Part shown: one piece after another, positions 9,302 to 16,858 of the stretch
Position numbering within the stretch: position 1 is the first letter of the stretch
Layout of the letters: each line of letters starts with the position of its first letter
Assembly (NCBI GenBank): GCA_963821095.1
Contig: CAWGCJ010000022.1
Coordinates: forward strand, 186,001 to 250,000
Origin: CAVPHV01 sp963821095
GTDB lineage: Bacteria; Actinomycetota; Acidimicrobiia; Spongiisociales; UBA5794
Reading direction: 5' to 3'
Length of the DNA stretch: 64,000 bases
The notes under the pieces: generated by a model
Databases searched by the model: none
What the model was told of the DNA's origin: nothing
Seen by the model: the letters and a program-made list of their open reading frames with translations, nothing else
Translations under genes and position numbers: made by a program

Positions 9302-10789
9302 TCAGGTCGCGGCCTGCGGCGACACGAACGGGTCGGTGGCCGGGCAAATCAGCGTCTCGAGGACCAGATCGGTGACGCGGAATCGCGACGACTCCGCATA
9401 GAACCCAACCCGCCCCAGGTGTTGGCGCTCGTCGCTCAGGGTCAACACGACGTAGCCGTACAGCGACAGCTCGATGTAGGTGCCGTAGGCGATGAGCGAG
9501 AACGGGATGGGGCCCGGGTGCGGGACCTGATACGACGCCTGGAGCGGCCTGTAGTCGAACGCCTCTTCGATGCCGCCGCCGGGGTTCTGCGCCCAGTAGC
9601 GGATCTGGCTGAGACCCTTGAATGGATCGAGCGCGATGTAGTAGCCGTCGCCCTCCTCCGAAAGGCGCATCACCAGGCCCAGCTTGCCGTTGCCCTCGAG
9701 CGCGATCGTGCCCGACAGCCGGTAGTCGTGGTGGAGTCCGGGGAGGAGGAACGCTTCGAAGCCCGAGGGGGCGTCGAGGAGACAGCCGGCAGCATCGTCG
9801 TCGCAGACGGCATCCGGCCGACCGAACAGTGGTTCGAACGGAGTGACGTCGTCGCCCCGAGCCGTCGAAGTGACCTTCGAGTCGAACTCCCGGTAGCTGC
9901 GCAGCCTGAGCAGGCCGGTGTCGGAGACGACCAACTCCTTTGGGGGCGGCAGCAGGTGTTCGCCCTTGGCCTTGGCATCGCGGAAAAAGAAGTTCCACAC
10001 CACCCACATGTCGGTTTCGTCGTGGTACCAGATCCGGGCGGCGTAGTTGCCCTGGGGGAGCAGCACATTGTCGTGGAAATTGCGGTACGGGCCGACGAAG
10101 TCGTCGGCGTACCAGTAGTGGACTTTGAGGTCCTCTCGGATCGATCCGAGGAGGTAGAAGCGTCCGTGGATCTCGACGATGCCGGGGACCTCGATGTCGT
10201 CGTAGCGACCCGGCGTAAACAGCGGAGGGCGCAGCTCGAACCGGTTGGGGGCAGTCTCCTCGGCAAGCGCCACGGCGCCGCGCCGGTTGACCGGTCCGTC
10301 GGGCTCCCGTGCGGCGGCGAGCAGGTATCCGGTGTTGTCGTTTCGCAGGTAGAACGGGTCGCGGAAGCTCACCCAGCCGCGGCCCTCGTCGAGGGTGGCC
10401 TCGTAGTGAGGTGGCTGGGCCTCGATCGGGAAGTGGGGTCCGGGCACCTTCTCCCACTGGTAGAGATCGCGGCTTGCCGCCATCCCGACCCGCTGGATGC
10501 GGCCCTGTTCGTTCATCTGCAGACCGGTGTAAAACATCCGCCACCAGCCGGGCCGGTGGGGGTCGAGCGTCACCTGCATCGTCCACAGCATGTCGTCGTC
10601 CCAGTCCCCGGGGTCCGAGATGAAGAGTGCGTTGTCGACCCGGCGCCAGGTCAGTCCATCGTCGGAGACGGCGTGGGCGATGTAGTCGTGGTTGGGCAGC
10701 ACGAGGTGGAATAGATGGAAGGTGCCGTCGTGAAAGACCACATCGACGTCACCTATCTCAAATCGGCGGAACCCAAACCCGGTGTACAT
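9302..10789 (-). CDS. GH32-like beta-fructosidase-type glycosidase
   Basis: 495 aa. An N-terminal five-blade propeller (about 1-290) carries FHLFHLV, WTMQVTLDP, SFRDPFYLR (the RDP transition-state motif) and EVPGIVEI (the position of the acid/base Glu in GH32/GH43 enzymes). A C-terminal beta-sandwich (about 330-480) completes the GH32 arrangement. No signal peptide is visible, so it probably acts in the cytoplasm, perhaps on short fructans or related glycosides. The exact substrate cannot be read from sequence, and a GH43/GH68-like assignment is the main alternative. Start is ATG 10789. It lies about 50 bases upstream of the amidohydrolase. Confidence 0.68.
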   Translation of the reverse strand: MYTGFGFRRFEIGDVDVVFHDGTFHLFHLVLPNHDYIAHAVSDDGLTWRRVDNALFISDPGDWDDDMLWTMQVTLDPHRPGWWRMFYTGLQMNEQGRIQRVGMAASRDLYQWEKVPGPHFPIEAQPPHYEATLDEGRGWVSFRDPFYLRNDNTGYLLAAAREPDGPVNRRGAVALAEETAPNRFELRPPLFTPGRYDDIEVPGIVEIHGRFYLLGSIREDLKVHYWYADDFVGPYRNFHDNVLLPQGNYAARIWYHDETDMWVVWNFFFRDAKAKGEHLLPPPKELVVSDTGLLRLRSYREFDSKVTSTARGDDVTPFEPLFGRPDAVCDDDAAGCLLDAPSGFEAFLLPGLHHDYRLSGTIALEGNGKLGLVMRLSEEGDGYYIALDPFKGLSQIRYWAQNPGGGIEEAFDYRPLQASYQVPHPGPIPFSLIAYGTYIELSLYGYVVLTLSDERQHLGRVGFYAESSRFRVTDLVLETLICPATDPFVSPQAAT

Positions 10790-10801
10790 GGAACCTCGCT
10801 G

Positions 10802-11155
10802 CTAGTCGCGGCTGGTGCACCAGGCGTTCACGATATCGAGTAGGTCCCCCTCGGCGCCATTGGCATCATCGAGGCTCTCGAACTTCATGTAGCGGGCGGT
10901 CTCGCCGCCACCGATCAGCCGGGGATGATCGCCGGGGATCTTGGCCCCGGTGTGGAACATGAGGCTGACGTGCGCCTTGGTGCGCGGGTTGAAGCTGGCC
11001 ATGTTGCCTTTGTACATGAAGGTCGGGCTCTTCCACTTGATCGTTTCGGTCATCCGGTCGTCGGAGAGGATGATCATCCGGACCCGCTGCATCGTCTCGG
11101 CCATCGGATGGTCGGAATCGGCAAACCAAGCATCGACGTCAGGATTGGTGTTCAT
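10802..11155 (-). CDS. DUF1801-family small protein
   Basis: 117 aa. It matches the DUF1801 pattern: VDAWFADSDHP near the N-terminus, MTETIKWKSPTFMYKGNM in the middle (the family's conserved W-K-P-Y-like core) and a C-terminal helical segment. The family has a small alpha/beta fold related to iron-chaperone-like proteins, but no proven biochemical role. It lies 12 bases upstream of the GH32-like gene on the same strand and could share its transcript. A dispersed repeat and stacked hairpins lie on its other side. Confidence 0.75.
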   Translation of the reverse strand: MNTNPDVDAWFADSDHPMAETMQRVRMIILSDDRMTETIKWKSPTFMYKGNMASFNPRTKAHVSLMFHTGAKIPGDHPRLIGGGETARYMKFESLDDANGAEGDLLDIVNAWCTSRD

Positions 11156-11180
11156 GTATCAATCGTACGTCGCCCAACCT

Positions 11181-11233
11181 GTTCCTGCGTGGCCAGGGCG
11201 CGAAAAGCCGCGGCGTGTCAGCCACGCCAGAAC
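11181..11233. repeat. Dispersed palindromic repeat R1, copy A
   Basis: A 53-nt imperfect inverted repeat with outer arms GTTCCTGCGTGG and CCACGCCAGAAC and a GC-rich centre. Two related copies lie near 38.7 kb. All three sit between genes, as expected of a REP-like element. Confidence 0.6.
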
Positions 11234-11238
11234 GAGAG

Positions 11239-11271
11239 AGAGGGCCGCCCTGGGGGAAAGGGCGGCCCTCT
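11239..11271. terminator. Hairpin terminator between convergent units, first of three
   Basis: A perfect 12-bp stem, AGAGGGCCGCCC pairing with GGGCGGCCCTCT across a 9-base loop. T residues on one side are few, so termination strength is uncertain. Confidence 0.5.
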
Positions 11272-11299
11272 TCTGGATTTCGCCAGCGCCCGTAGAGCT

Positions 11300-11328
11300 G
11301 GAGAACCCAGGCGCCGCCTGGGTTCTCC
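11300..11328. terminator. Perfect 13-bp hairpin, second of three
   Basis: GGAGAACCCAGGC pairs perfectly with GCCTGGGTTCTCC around a 3-base loop. It lies just beyond the end of the minus-strand YgeW-like gene and can work as a terminator or transcript stabiliser. Confidence 0.55.
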
Positions 11329-11331
11329 GAC

Positions 11332-11364
11332 GTTGACTATGGGAGCGAAGCTCACATAGTCAAC
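11332..11364. terminator. Hairpin overlapping the stop of the YgeW-like gene, third of three
   Basis: GTTGACTATG and CATAGTCAAC form a 10-bp stem, extended by GAGC/GCTC after one mismatch. The minus-strand stop codon (11352-11354) lies inside it, so the gene ends in the structure. Confidence 0.5.
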
Positions 11365-12326
11365 GCCATCACCGACTTCTGGACGTGGAGGCGATTCTCG
11401 GCCTGGTCGAAGACCCGGCTCCAGCGGCCGTCGATCACGGCGTCGGCGACCTCGATGTTGCGGTCGGCGGGGAGCGGGTGCATGTAGATGGCGTCCTCGT
11501 CGGCCATCTCCATACGGCGGGGATCGACGATCCAGTCCTCGTACTTCGCCGAGATCTTGGCGGACTCGTCGAGGTCCGACGTGGTGAGCATCGAGCCCCA
11601 CGCCTTGGCGTAGACGACGTCGGCGCCGCGCATGCCCTCGTCGAAGTCTTCGACGATTTCGAAGCTGCCGTGGGAGGCCTTGGCGTTTGCCTCGGCCTGG
11701 GCGACGATCTCGGGCATCAGCTTGAACTCCGGCGGCCGGGTCAGGCGGACGTTGGCGCCGTAGCGGGTCATCAGCAGGATGACGCTCTGCGGAACCGAGA
11801 TCGGCTTCTGGTAGCTGGCGGCGTAGGCGTAGCTCATGTTGAACGTGAGCTTGCGGGGGTCGCCCTTCTGTTCGATGACCGTGAGCAGGTCGGCGAGCGC
11901 CTGGAACGGGTGGTACCAGTCGCACTGCATGTTGAGGACGGGGGTGCGGCTGGCTTCAGCGACGGCGCGGATGTACTTGTTGCCGATGTCCCAGTCAACG
12001 TTGCGGATGGCGATGCCGTCGTCGTAGCGGCCGAGGATCTCGCCGATTTCCTTCCACGTGTCGCCGTGGCCGATCTGGGTGCTGGTGCTGTCGAGGAACA
12101 TGGCGTGGCCGCCGAGTTGGGCCATGCCGGCTTCGAAGCTGGCGCGGGTCCGGGTGCTCGAGAAGAAGAAGAGCATCGCCAGGACCTTGTCCCGCAACAG
12201 GGCATGATCTTCTCCCAGCGCCCGGCGCCGCTTCAGTTCGAGGGCGACGTCGATGATGGTATCGAGCTCGTCCTTGGTCCATTCCTGGGTCGTGATCATG
12301 TCGCGCCCACGGAGATACGTTTGCAT
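11352..12326 (-). CDS. ygeW: YgeW-like knotted carbamoyltransferase
   Basis: 324 aa. Aspartate/ornithine carbamoyltransferase superfamily: carbamoyl-phosphate loop SSTRTRASFE, the HPxQ-type motif as YHPFQALADL, and MHPLPADR near the end. Segments such as SYQKPISVPQSVILLMTRYG closely resemble YgeW of the E. coli purine-degradation cluster and the knotted N-acyl-ornithine carbamoyltransferases, more than catabolic OTC. In this role it would run phosphorolytically, cutting a ureido or carbamoyl intermediate to carbamoyl phosphate for carbamate kinase; the true acceptor is unknown. ATG 12326 is chosen (AGGAGG four bases upstream). It is transcribed away from the carbamate kinase operon, with gntR between them. 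Confidence 0.75.
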   Translation of the reverse strand: MQTYLRGRDMITTQEWTKDELDTIIDVALELKRRRALGEDHALLRDKVLAMLFFFSSTRTRASFEAGMAQLGGHAMFLDSTSTQIGHGDTWKEIGEILGRYDDGIAIRNVDWDIGNKYIRAVAEASRTPVLNMQCDWYHPFQALADLLTVIEQKGDPRKLTFNMSYAYAASYQKPISVPQSVILLMTRYGANVRLTRPPEFKLMPEIVAQAEANAKASHGSFEIVEDFDEGMRGADVVYAKAWGSMLTTSDLDESAKISAKYEDWIVDPRRMEMADEDAIYMHPLPADRNIEVADAVIDGRWSRVFDQAENRLHVQKSVMALTM

Positions 12327-12526
12327 CGGTCCTCCTTCGTTCGGCAACTGCGTTACCGAACGAGTCTCTCGTCTTCGCCGGCTGCGAAGACTCGTGTTCG
12401 AACGGCCTCCCGGCCGCCCTCACTGCCGATCGAATCGGCAAGCCGACCCGATCGCTACCGAGGGGGCCGGGACAGGGCCCGCCCCCTCGGGCTCCCCCAC
12501 AGAATGGGAGCTCAAGGTCCTTCTCT
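12327..12526. other. Leader region between gntR and the YgeW-like gene
   Basis: 200 bases without a supported gene, upstream of the minus-strand YgeW-like start. It contains a stem GTCTTCGC/GCGAAGAC (12371-12378 with 12384-12391) and GC-rich palindromes toward gntR. I see no recognisable riboswitch class. Confidence 0.4.
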
Positions 12527-13339
12527 TCAAGCCCCGGCCTTCCGCCTGATCAGGCGGAAGCGGAGCAGGTCATCACGGAAGTACGAGGTGGAACGCACCA
12601 CCGGCGTGTTCTCTTGGTCGAACCCGATCTCCTCGAAACAGATCGCCGGGGTGCCCGCGGCGACCCCGAGTTGCTCGGCTTGGTAGTCGTCGAGGACGAC
12701 GGGAACGATCTCGGAGAGGTAGTAGGCGAGGTAACGATCACAATGCGCTTCGAGGAAGGCGTAGAGCGGCTGGTCGCTGCCGTCGGAGTCGACATCATCC
12801 TGCAAATAGGCGGCGGGGATGCGGTTGTAGGTGAGCACCACGGGCAGGGCGTCCTCGAGGAACAGCTTCTCCATCACCAACACCTCGTCGCCAGGCTCGA
12901 TGCCGAGGTCGCCGGCGAATGGTTCGACGGCAGCTTCCCGTTCGATGCCGAGTACCTGGACCGATGGCGTGTAGCCGTGATCCTCCATTACCTCTTCGTA
13001 GGACCAGATCTCCTCCAACCGGGACTTGATCTGCAGGCCGGGGACGTTGACGAAGGTGCCGGAACCCTGTTTGCGGTAGATGGAACCCTCCTGCTCGAGG
13101 CGGGAGAGGGCGTCGCGGATGGTGGTGCGGCTGACCCCGAGATCGGTGGCGAGTTCGGTCTCCGACGGGATCCGACCCTCCTCGAAGTCGCCCGCGACGA
13201 TGCGCTCCTTCAGGTGCGCTTTCACCTGATCGGTGAGGGAGGGGCTTCGGGTGATCACTCGCAGAATCTCGCTGTTCTTCGCAATGCTTTCTGGAAAGCC
13301 GGGGTAGCAGGTCCGGTCATCATGTTGTATGCTTGTCAT
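12527..13339 (-). CDS. GntR-family (HutC-type) transcription regulator
   Basis: 270 aa from ATG 13339. The N-terminal winged helix reads LTDQVKAHLKERIVAG, then PSETELATDLGVSRTTIRDALSRL (recognition helix) and GSGTFV. The rest is a UTRA-type ligand domain as in HutC/FarR regulators (VLVMEKLFLEDALPVVLTYNRIP, ICFEEIGFD). It diverges from the carbamoyltransferase-carbamate kinase operon and precedes the YgeW-like gene, so it probably controls both in response to a nitrogenous intermediate. The start is uncertain: ATG 13339 lies inside the likely operator, and GTG 13258 immediately before the DNA-binding domain is a good alternative, giving 243 aa. Confidence 0.82.
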   Translation of the reverse strand: MTSIQHDDRTCYPGFPESIAKNSEILRVITRSPSLTDQVKAHLKERIVAGDFEEGRIPSETELATDLGVSRTTIRDALSRLEQEGSIYRKQGSGTFVNVPGLQIKSRLEEIWSYEEVMEDHGYTPSVQVLGIEREAAVEPFAGDLGIEPGDEVLVMEKLFLEDALPVVLTYNRIPAAYLQDDVDSDGSDQPLYAFLEAHCDRYLAYYLSEIVPVVLDDYQAEQLGVAAGTPAICFEEIGFDQENTPVVRSTSYFRDDLLRFRLIRRKAGA

Positions 13340-13344
13340 ACGAA
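13325..13344. promoter_or_regulatory. Probable GntR operator
   Basis: GTATG-CTTGT-CATAC is a perfect 5-bp inverted repeat with a 5-base spacer, extended outward by TT on one side and GAA on the other. A second TTGTA follows at 13345. It sits between divergent gntR and the carbamoyltransferase operon and resembles the GT(N)TA...TA(N)AC shape of HutC-type sites. Confidence 0.55.
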
Positions 13345-13438
13345 TTGTACCGGAGGTCACCCCACCTGTCCACCCCTGGACCCGGGAAACCCCACAAATA
13401 CGCTGAAATTGCAGCGTTTCGACCAAAGAGGAGAGCAA

Positions 13439-14389
13439 ATGCGCAGCTTTGCGGGACGCGACATCCTGTCGCTCAAAGACTTCGAACGGAACGAGTTCGA
13501 GCACGTCTTCCAGATCGCCGATCGGCTCGAGCCCATCGCTCGCGAGCGTCGCAATACCGACCTGCTCGCCACCAAGTCACTGGTGACCGCCTTCTATCAG
13601 CCATCCACCCGCACCCGCCTCGCTCACGAAGCCGCCATGCACCGCCTCGGCGGCGCCGTGCTCGGCTTCTCCGACGCCAAAATGACCCGCGCCGGCGACT
13701 TCTATCAGGAGTCGATCAAGGACACCGTCCATATGTTGGAGTACTACGGCGACGTCATCGTGATGCGCCACTTCCAGCAGGGCGCCCCGCATGAAGCAGC
13801 CCGGTGGGCGTCGATCCCGGTCATCAACGCCGGCGACGGCTGGGGCGAGCACCCCACCCAGGTACTGACCGACCTCTACACCATCACCAAGGAAATGGGA
13901 TCCGTCGACGGCAAGACCATCGTCGCCATCGGCGACCACCGGATGCGCACGATGCACTCCATCGGCTACGCCCTGTCGCAGTTCGATGCCGAACTGGTCA
14001 TCCTCGCCCCCGAGGACATGTCGCCCACCGAAGAGTTCCTCGCCGAACTCGATGAGAAGGGCACCGCCTGGCGCATCGTCGACCACATCGACGAGGTCAT
14101 CGACGAAGCCGACGTCATCTACATGGAGCCCGTGGTCCAGCCGGACTACACGCTGTCTCGGGACGATGTTCCCGACGACTACAGCCAGACCCCGGCCAAC
14201 TATCAGATCACCAAGAAGGTCATGAAGAAGGCCAAGGGTGACTCGATCGTGCTGCACTCCCTGCCCCGGATGGATGAGCTCCTTCCCGAGGTCGACCAGC
14301 TCAAGCACGCCCGCTACTGGCAAGAGGCCTACAACGGTGTCGTGATGCGCATGGCCCTGCTCGCCCTCGTGCTCGGCGCGGTGGAGTAG
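13439..14389 (+). CDS. Aspartate-carbamoyltransferase-like enzyme, probably catabolic
   Basis: 316 aa. ATCase/OTC superfamily: carbamoyl-phosphate motif QPSTRTRLAHE, ATCase-type GEHPTQVLTDLYTI, and LHSLPRMDEL. It is closer to PyrB than to ArgF in the HPTQ region. However, it is encoded two bases before carbamate kinase, in an operon with no pyrimidine genes, so I infer it releases carbamoyl phosphate from a ureido compound rather than making carbamoyl aspartate. ATG 13439 has GGAGAG just upstream; a longer reading would cross gntR and its operator. It is the second carbamoyltransferase within 2 kb, which suggests two different carbamoyl donors. Confidence 0.7.
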   Translation: MRSFAGRDILSLKDFERNEFEHVFQIADRLEPIARERRNTDLLATKSLVTAFYQPSTRTRLAHEAAMHRLGGAVLGFSDAKMTRAGDFYQESIKDTVHMLEYYGDVIVMRHFQQGAPHEAARWASIPVINAGDGWGEHPTQVLTDLYTITKEMGSVDGKTIVAIGDHRMRTMHSIGYALSQFDAELVILAPEDMSPTEEFLAELDEKGTAWRIVDHIDEVIDEADVIYMEPVVQPDYTLSRDDVPDDYSQTPANYQITKKVMKKAKGDSIVLHSLPRMDELLPEVDQLKHARYWQEAYNGVVMRMALLALVLGAVE

Positions 14390-14391
14390 CC

Positions 14392-15336
14392 ATGCCCAAG
14401 GTCGTGGTCGCCATCGGCGGCAACTCACTCATCACCGACAAGGAACACCAAAGCGTCGAGGACCAGTACGAGGCCGCCGGGGCGACCGATCACCACATCG
14501 CCCAGCTCATCAAGAAGGGCTGGGATGTGGCGATCTCGCACGGCAACGGGCCCCAGGTCGGGTTCATCATGCGGCGCTCCGAACTCGCTCGCGGCGAACT
14601 CCACGAGGTCCCGATGGACGTCTGCGGCGCCGACACGCAAGGTGCGATCGGGTATGCGCTCCAGCAGAACCTGATCAACGATTTCCGCGAGATGGGGATC
14701 AACAAGCCGGTGGCGACCATCGTCACTCAGGTCGAAGTTGCCGCCGACGACCCGGCCATGCTCAATCCTTCCAAGCCGATCGGAACATTCCTCGACGAGG
14801 ACGAAGCCCTTCGGCGTCGTGACGAAGAGGGCTGGGACGTTCTCGAAGATTCGGGTCGTGGCTGGCGACGGGTTGTCGCCTCGCCTCAGCCCAAGCGAAT
14901 CGTCGAGATCGACGTCATCAAGCAACTCATTGACTCCGGCGTGGTCGTGATCTGCGTCGGCGGCGGGGGCATCCCCGTCGTCGCCGACGAGAACGGCGAT
15001 CTCTTCGGCGTGGCCGCGGTGATCGACAAGGATCTGGCCTCGGCCCTGTTGGCCAACAACATCGATGCCGATCTGCTGTTGATCTCGACGGCGATCGAAC
15101 AAGTAGCGCTGAACTGGGGGACCCCGGACCAACGCTGGGTCGCTCACATGACGCTGGCCGAGGTCAAGCAGTACCTCGCCGAGGGCGGCCATTTCGCCGA
15201 GGGTTCGATGGCCCCCAAGATGCGGGCCGTCGTGCAGTTCCTCGAGGGCGGTGGCACCGAGGCGTTGATCACAAACCCGGAGAACATCGAACGGGCGATA
15301 GCCGGCGAGACCGGCACCCGCATCACCAAGGACTGA
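14392..15336 (+). CDS. arcC: Carbamate kinase
   Basis: 314 aa, the usual length. It converts carbamoyl phosphate plus ADP to ATP, CO2 and ammonia. Amino-acid-kinase motifs are present: AIGGNSL at the N-terminus, SHGNGPQVG, VICVGGGGIPVV, and a C-terminal FAEGSMAPKM segment that closes over the nucleotide. It starts two bases after the stop of the carbamoyltransferase, so the pair is almost certainly coupled. In E. coli the corresponding purine-cluster gene is yqeA. Substrate-level ATP formation here is expected from the family, not shown by sequence. Confidence 0.92.
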   Translation: MPKVVVAIGGNSLITDKEHQSVEDQYEAAGATDHHIAQLIKKGWDVAISHGNGPQVGFIMRRSELARGELHEVPMDVCGADTQGAIGYALQQNLINDFREMGINKPVATIVTQVEVAADDPAMLNPSKPIGTFLDEDEALRRRDEEGWDVLEDSGRGWRRVVASPQPKRIVEIDVIKQLIDSGVVVICVGGGGIPVVADENGDLFGVAAVIDKDLASALLANNIDADLLLISTAIEQVALNWGTPDQRWVAHMTLAEVKQYLAEGGHFAEGSMAPKMRAVVQFLEGGGTEALITNPENIERAIAGETGTRITKD

Positions 15337-15351
15337 AGGGACACACCCCAA

Positions 15352-16816
15352 ATGATCGACCTCACCATCGACGAAGCAACGCTCGACTCCGCCGCGCAGC
15401 GGGCGCAGGAGCGCAACATTCAGGATTCCAACGTTCAAGCAGATGCAGGACCCATCGCTCGATCCCCGATTCGATCAAGGCCGAGTTGCGCGAAGTGGGA
15501 CTGTGGGACCTCGATCCGCTCAACCTATTTCGCATCACGTGGAAGAACGAACCGGTGGCCTCCGGGGGCCAGTATGGAGGGGTCAACTACATCGAGCTTC
15601 CCTCCGAGTTGACCGGCATCGACGCCAAGATCGTGATGCTGGTCGGCAAGTGGTTCCCGACCGGTGCGCACAAGGTCGGCGCCGCGTTTGGCTGCCTCGT
15701 CCCGCGTCTGGTCACCGGACAGTTCGATCCGGTCAGCCAGAAGGCGGTGTGGCCTTCGACCGGCAACTACTGCCGTGGCGGCGCCTACGACTCCAATCTG
15801 TTGTCGTGCGAATCTGTTGCGATCCTGCCCGAAGGGATGAGTGCTGAGCGATTCGAGTGGCTCGAGGGCGTTGCCGGTGAGATCATCAAGACACCGGGCT
15901 CCGAGTCAAACGTCAAGGAGATCTTCGACAAGTGCAATGAGCTGAGGGCCTCAGGCGAGGATCTGGTCATTTTCAACCAATTTGACGAGTTCGGGAACTA
16001 CCTGTGGCACTACACCGTCACCGGCCCCGCCATGGTGGAGGCGCTCAAAGCATCCATGCAGCCCGGGGAAACCTATCCGCGGTGTGGCCCTGGCCACCGG
16101 ATCGGCGGGGACGATCGCGTCTGGCGACTACCTCAAGCAGGTATTTCCCGGCGTCCCTGATCGGAGCGGCAGAAGCCACCCAATGTCCCACGATTCTCTA
16201 CAACGGTTTCGGAGAGCACCGCATCGAAGGGATCGGCGACAAGCACATCCCGTGGATCCACAATGTGAAGAACACCGACGTTGCGATTGGAGTCGACGAC
16301 GAAGCCACGATCTCGCTCACTCGGCTCTTCAACGAGCCGGCGGGCAAGGCCTACCTGATCGACCAGGGCGTCAAGCCGGAGCTTGTCGAGCAGCTGTCGT
16401 TGTTTGGGATCTCGTGTATCGGCAACATGGTTGCCACGATCAAGATGGCGAAGTACTACGAGATGGGCGCAGGCGACGTCCTGGTCACGGTTGGCACCGA
16501 TTCGATGGAGATGTACCAGAGCCGTTTGGTCGAACTACGCGAAGAGCGTGGCGAATTCAGCAGCCTCGATGCGGCCGGGTCCTACCATCAGTATCTGATG
16601 GGCGCCGGAATCGATTACGTCCACGAGCTGTCGTACTACGACCGTAAGCGGATTCACAACCTCAAGTACTACACGTGGGTCGAGCAGCAGGGTAAGACCT
16701 ACGAGGAGATCCAGGCGCAGTGGTACGACCCCGATTACTGGACCTCGATCCAGGCGATGGCCGATCCGATCGATGAGCTGATCGAGGCGTTCAACGCCAA
16801 GGTCGGCTTGGGATAG
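15352..16816 (+). CDS. PLP fold-type-II lyase/synthase-like protein, four inserted bases
   Basis: Tryptophan-synthase-beta/cysteine-synthase superfamily. The PLP lysine is in FPTGAHKVGAAFG, followed by WPSTGNYCRGGAY as the phosphate/substrate loop region; RGVALATGSAGTIASGDYL appears after repair. The reading frame is broken near 15420, 15461, 16076 and 16150, each by one extra base. Removing all four gives 486 aa with no internal stop. That is long for the family, with an extended C-terminal half ending VGLG. It lies between carbamate kinase and glutamate dehydrogenase, which suggests ammonia release or a beta-elimination from an amino acid made in the pathway. It is not close to YgeX, and I do not know its reaction. 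Confidence 0.65.
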
Positions 16817-16858
16817 ACAAGAAGCGGGAGCGTTTGATCCAATACGAAAGGTGATTCG

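Noticed and set aside
13439..14389. Assignment of the carbamoyltransferase as pyrB of pyrimidine synthesis
   Set aside because: The operon has carbamate kinase and catabolic genes and none of pyrR, pyrC, carA or carB; the ATCase-like motifs alone do not decide direction.
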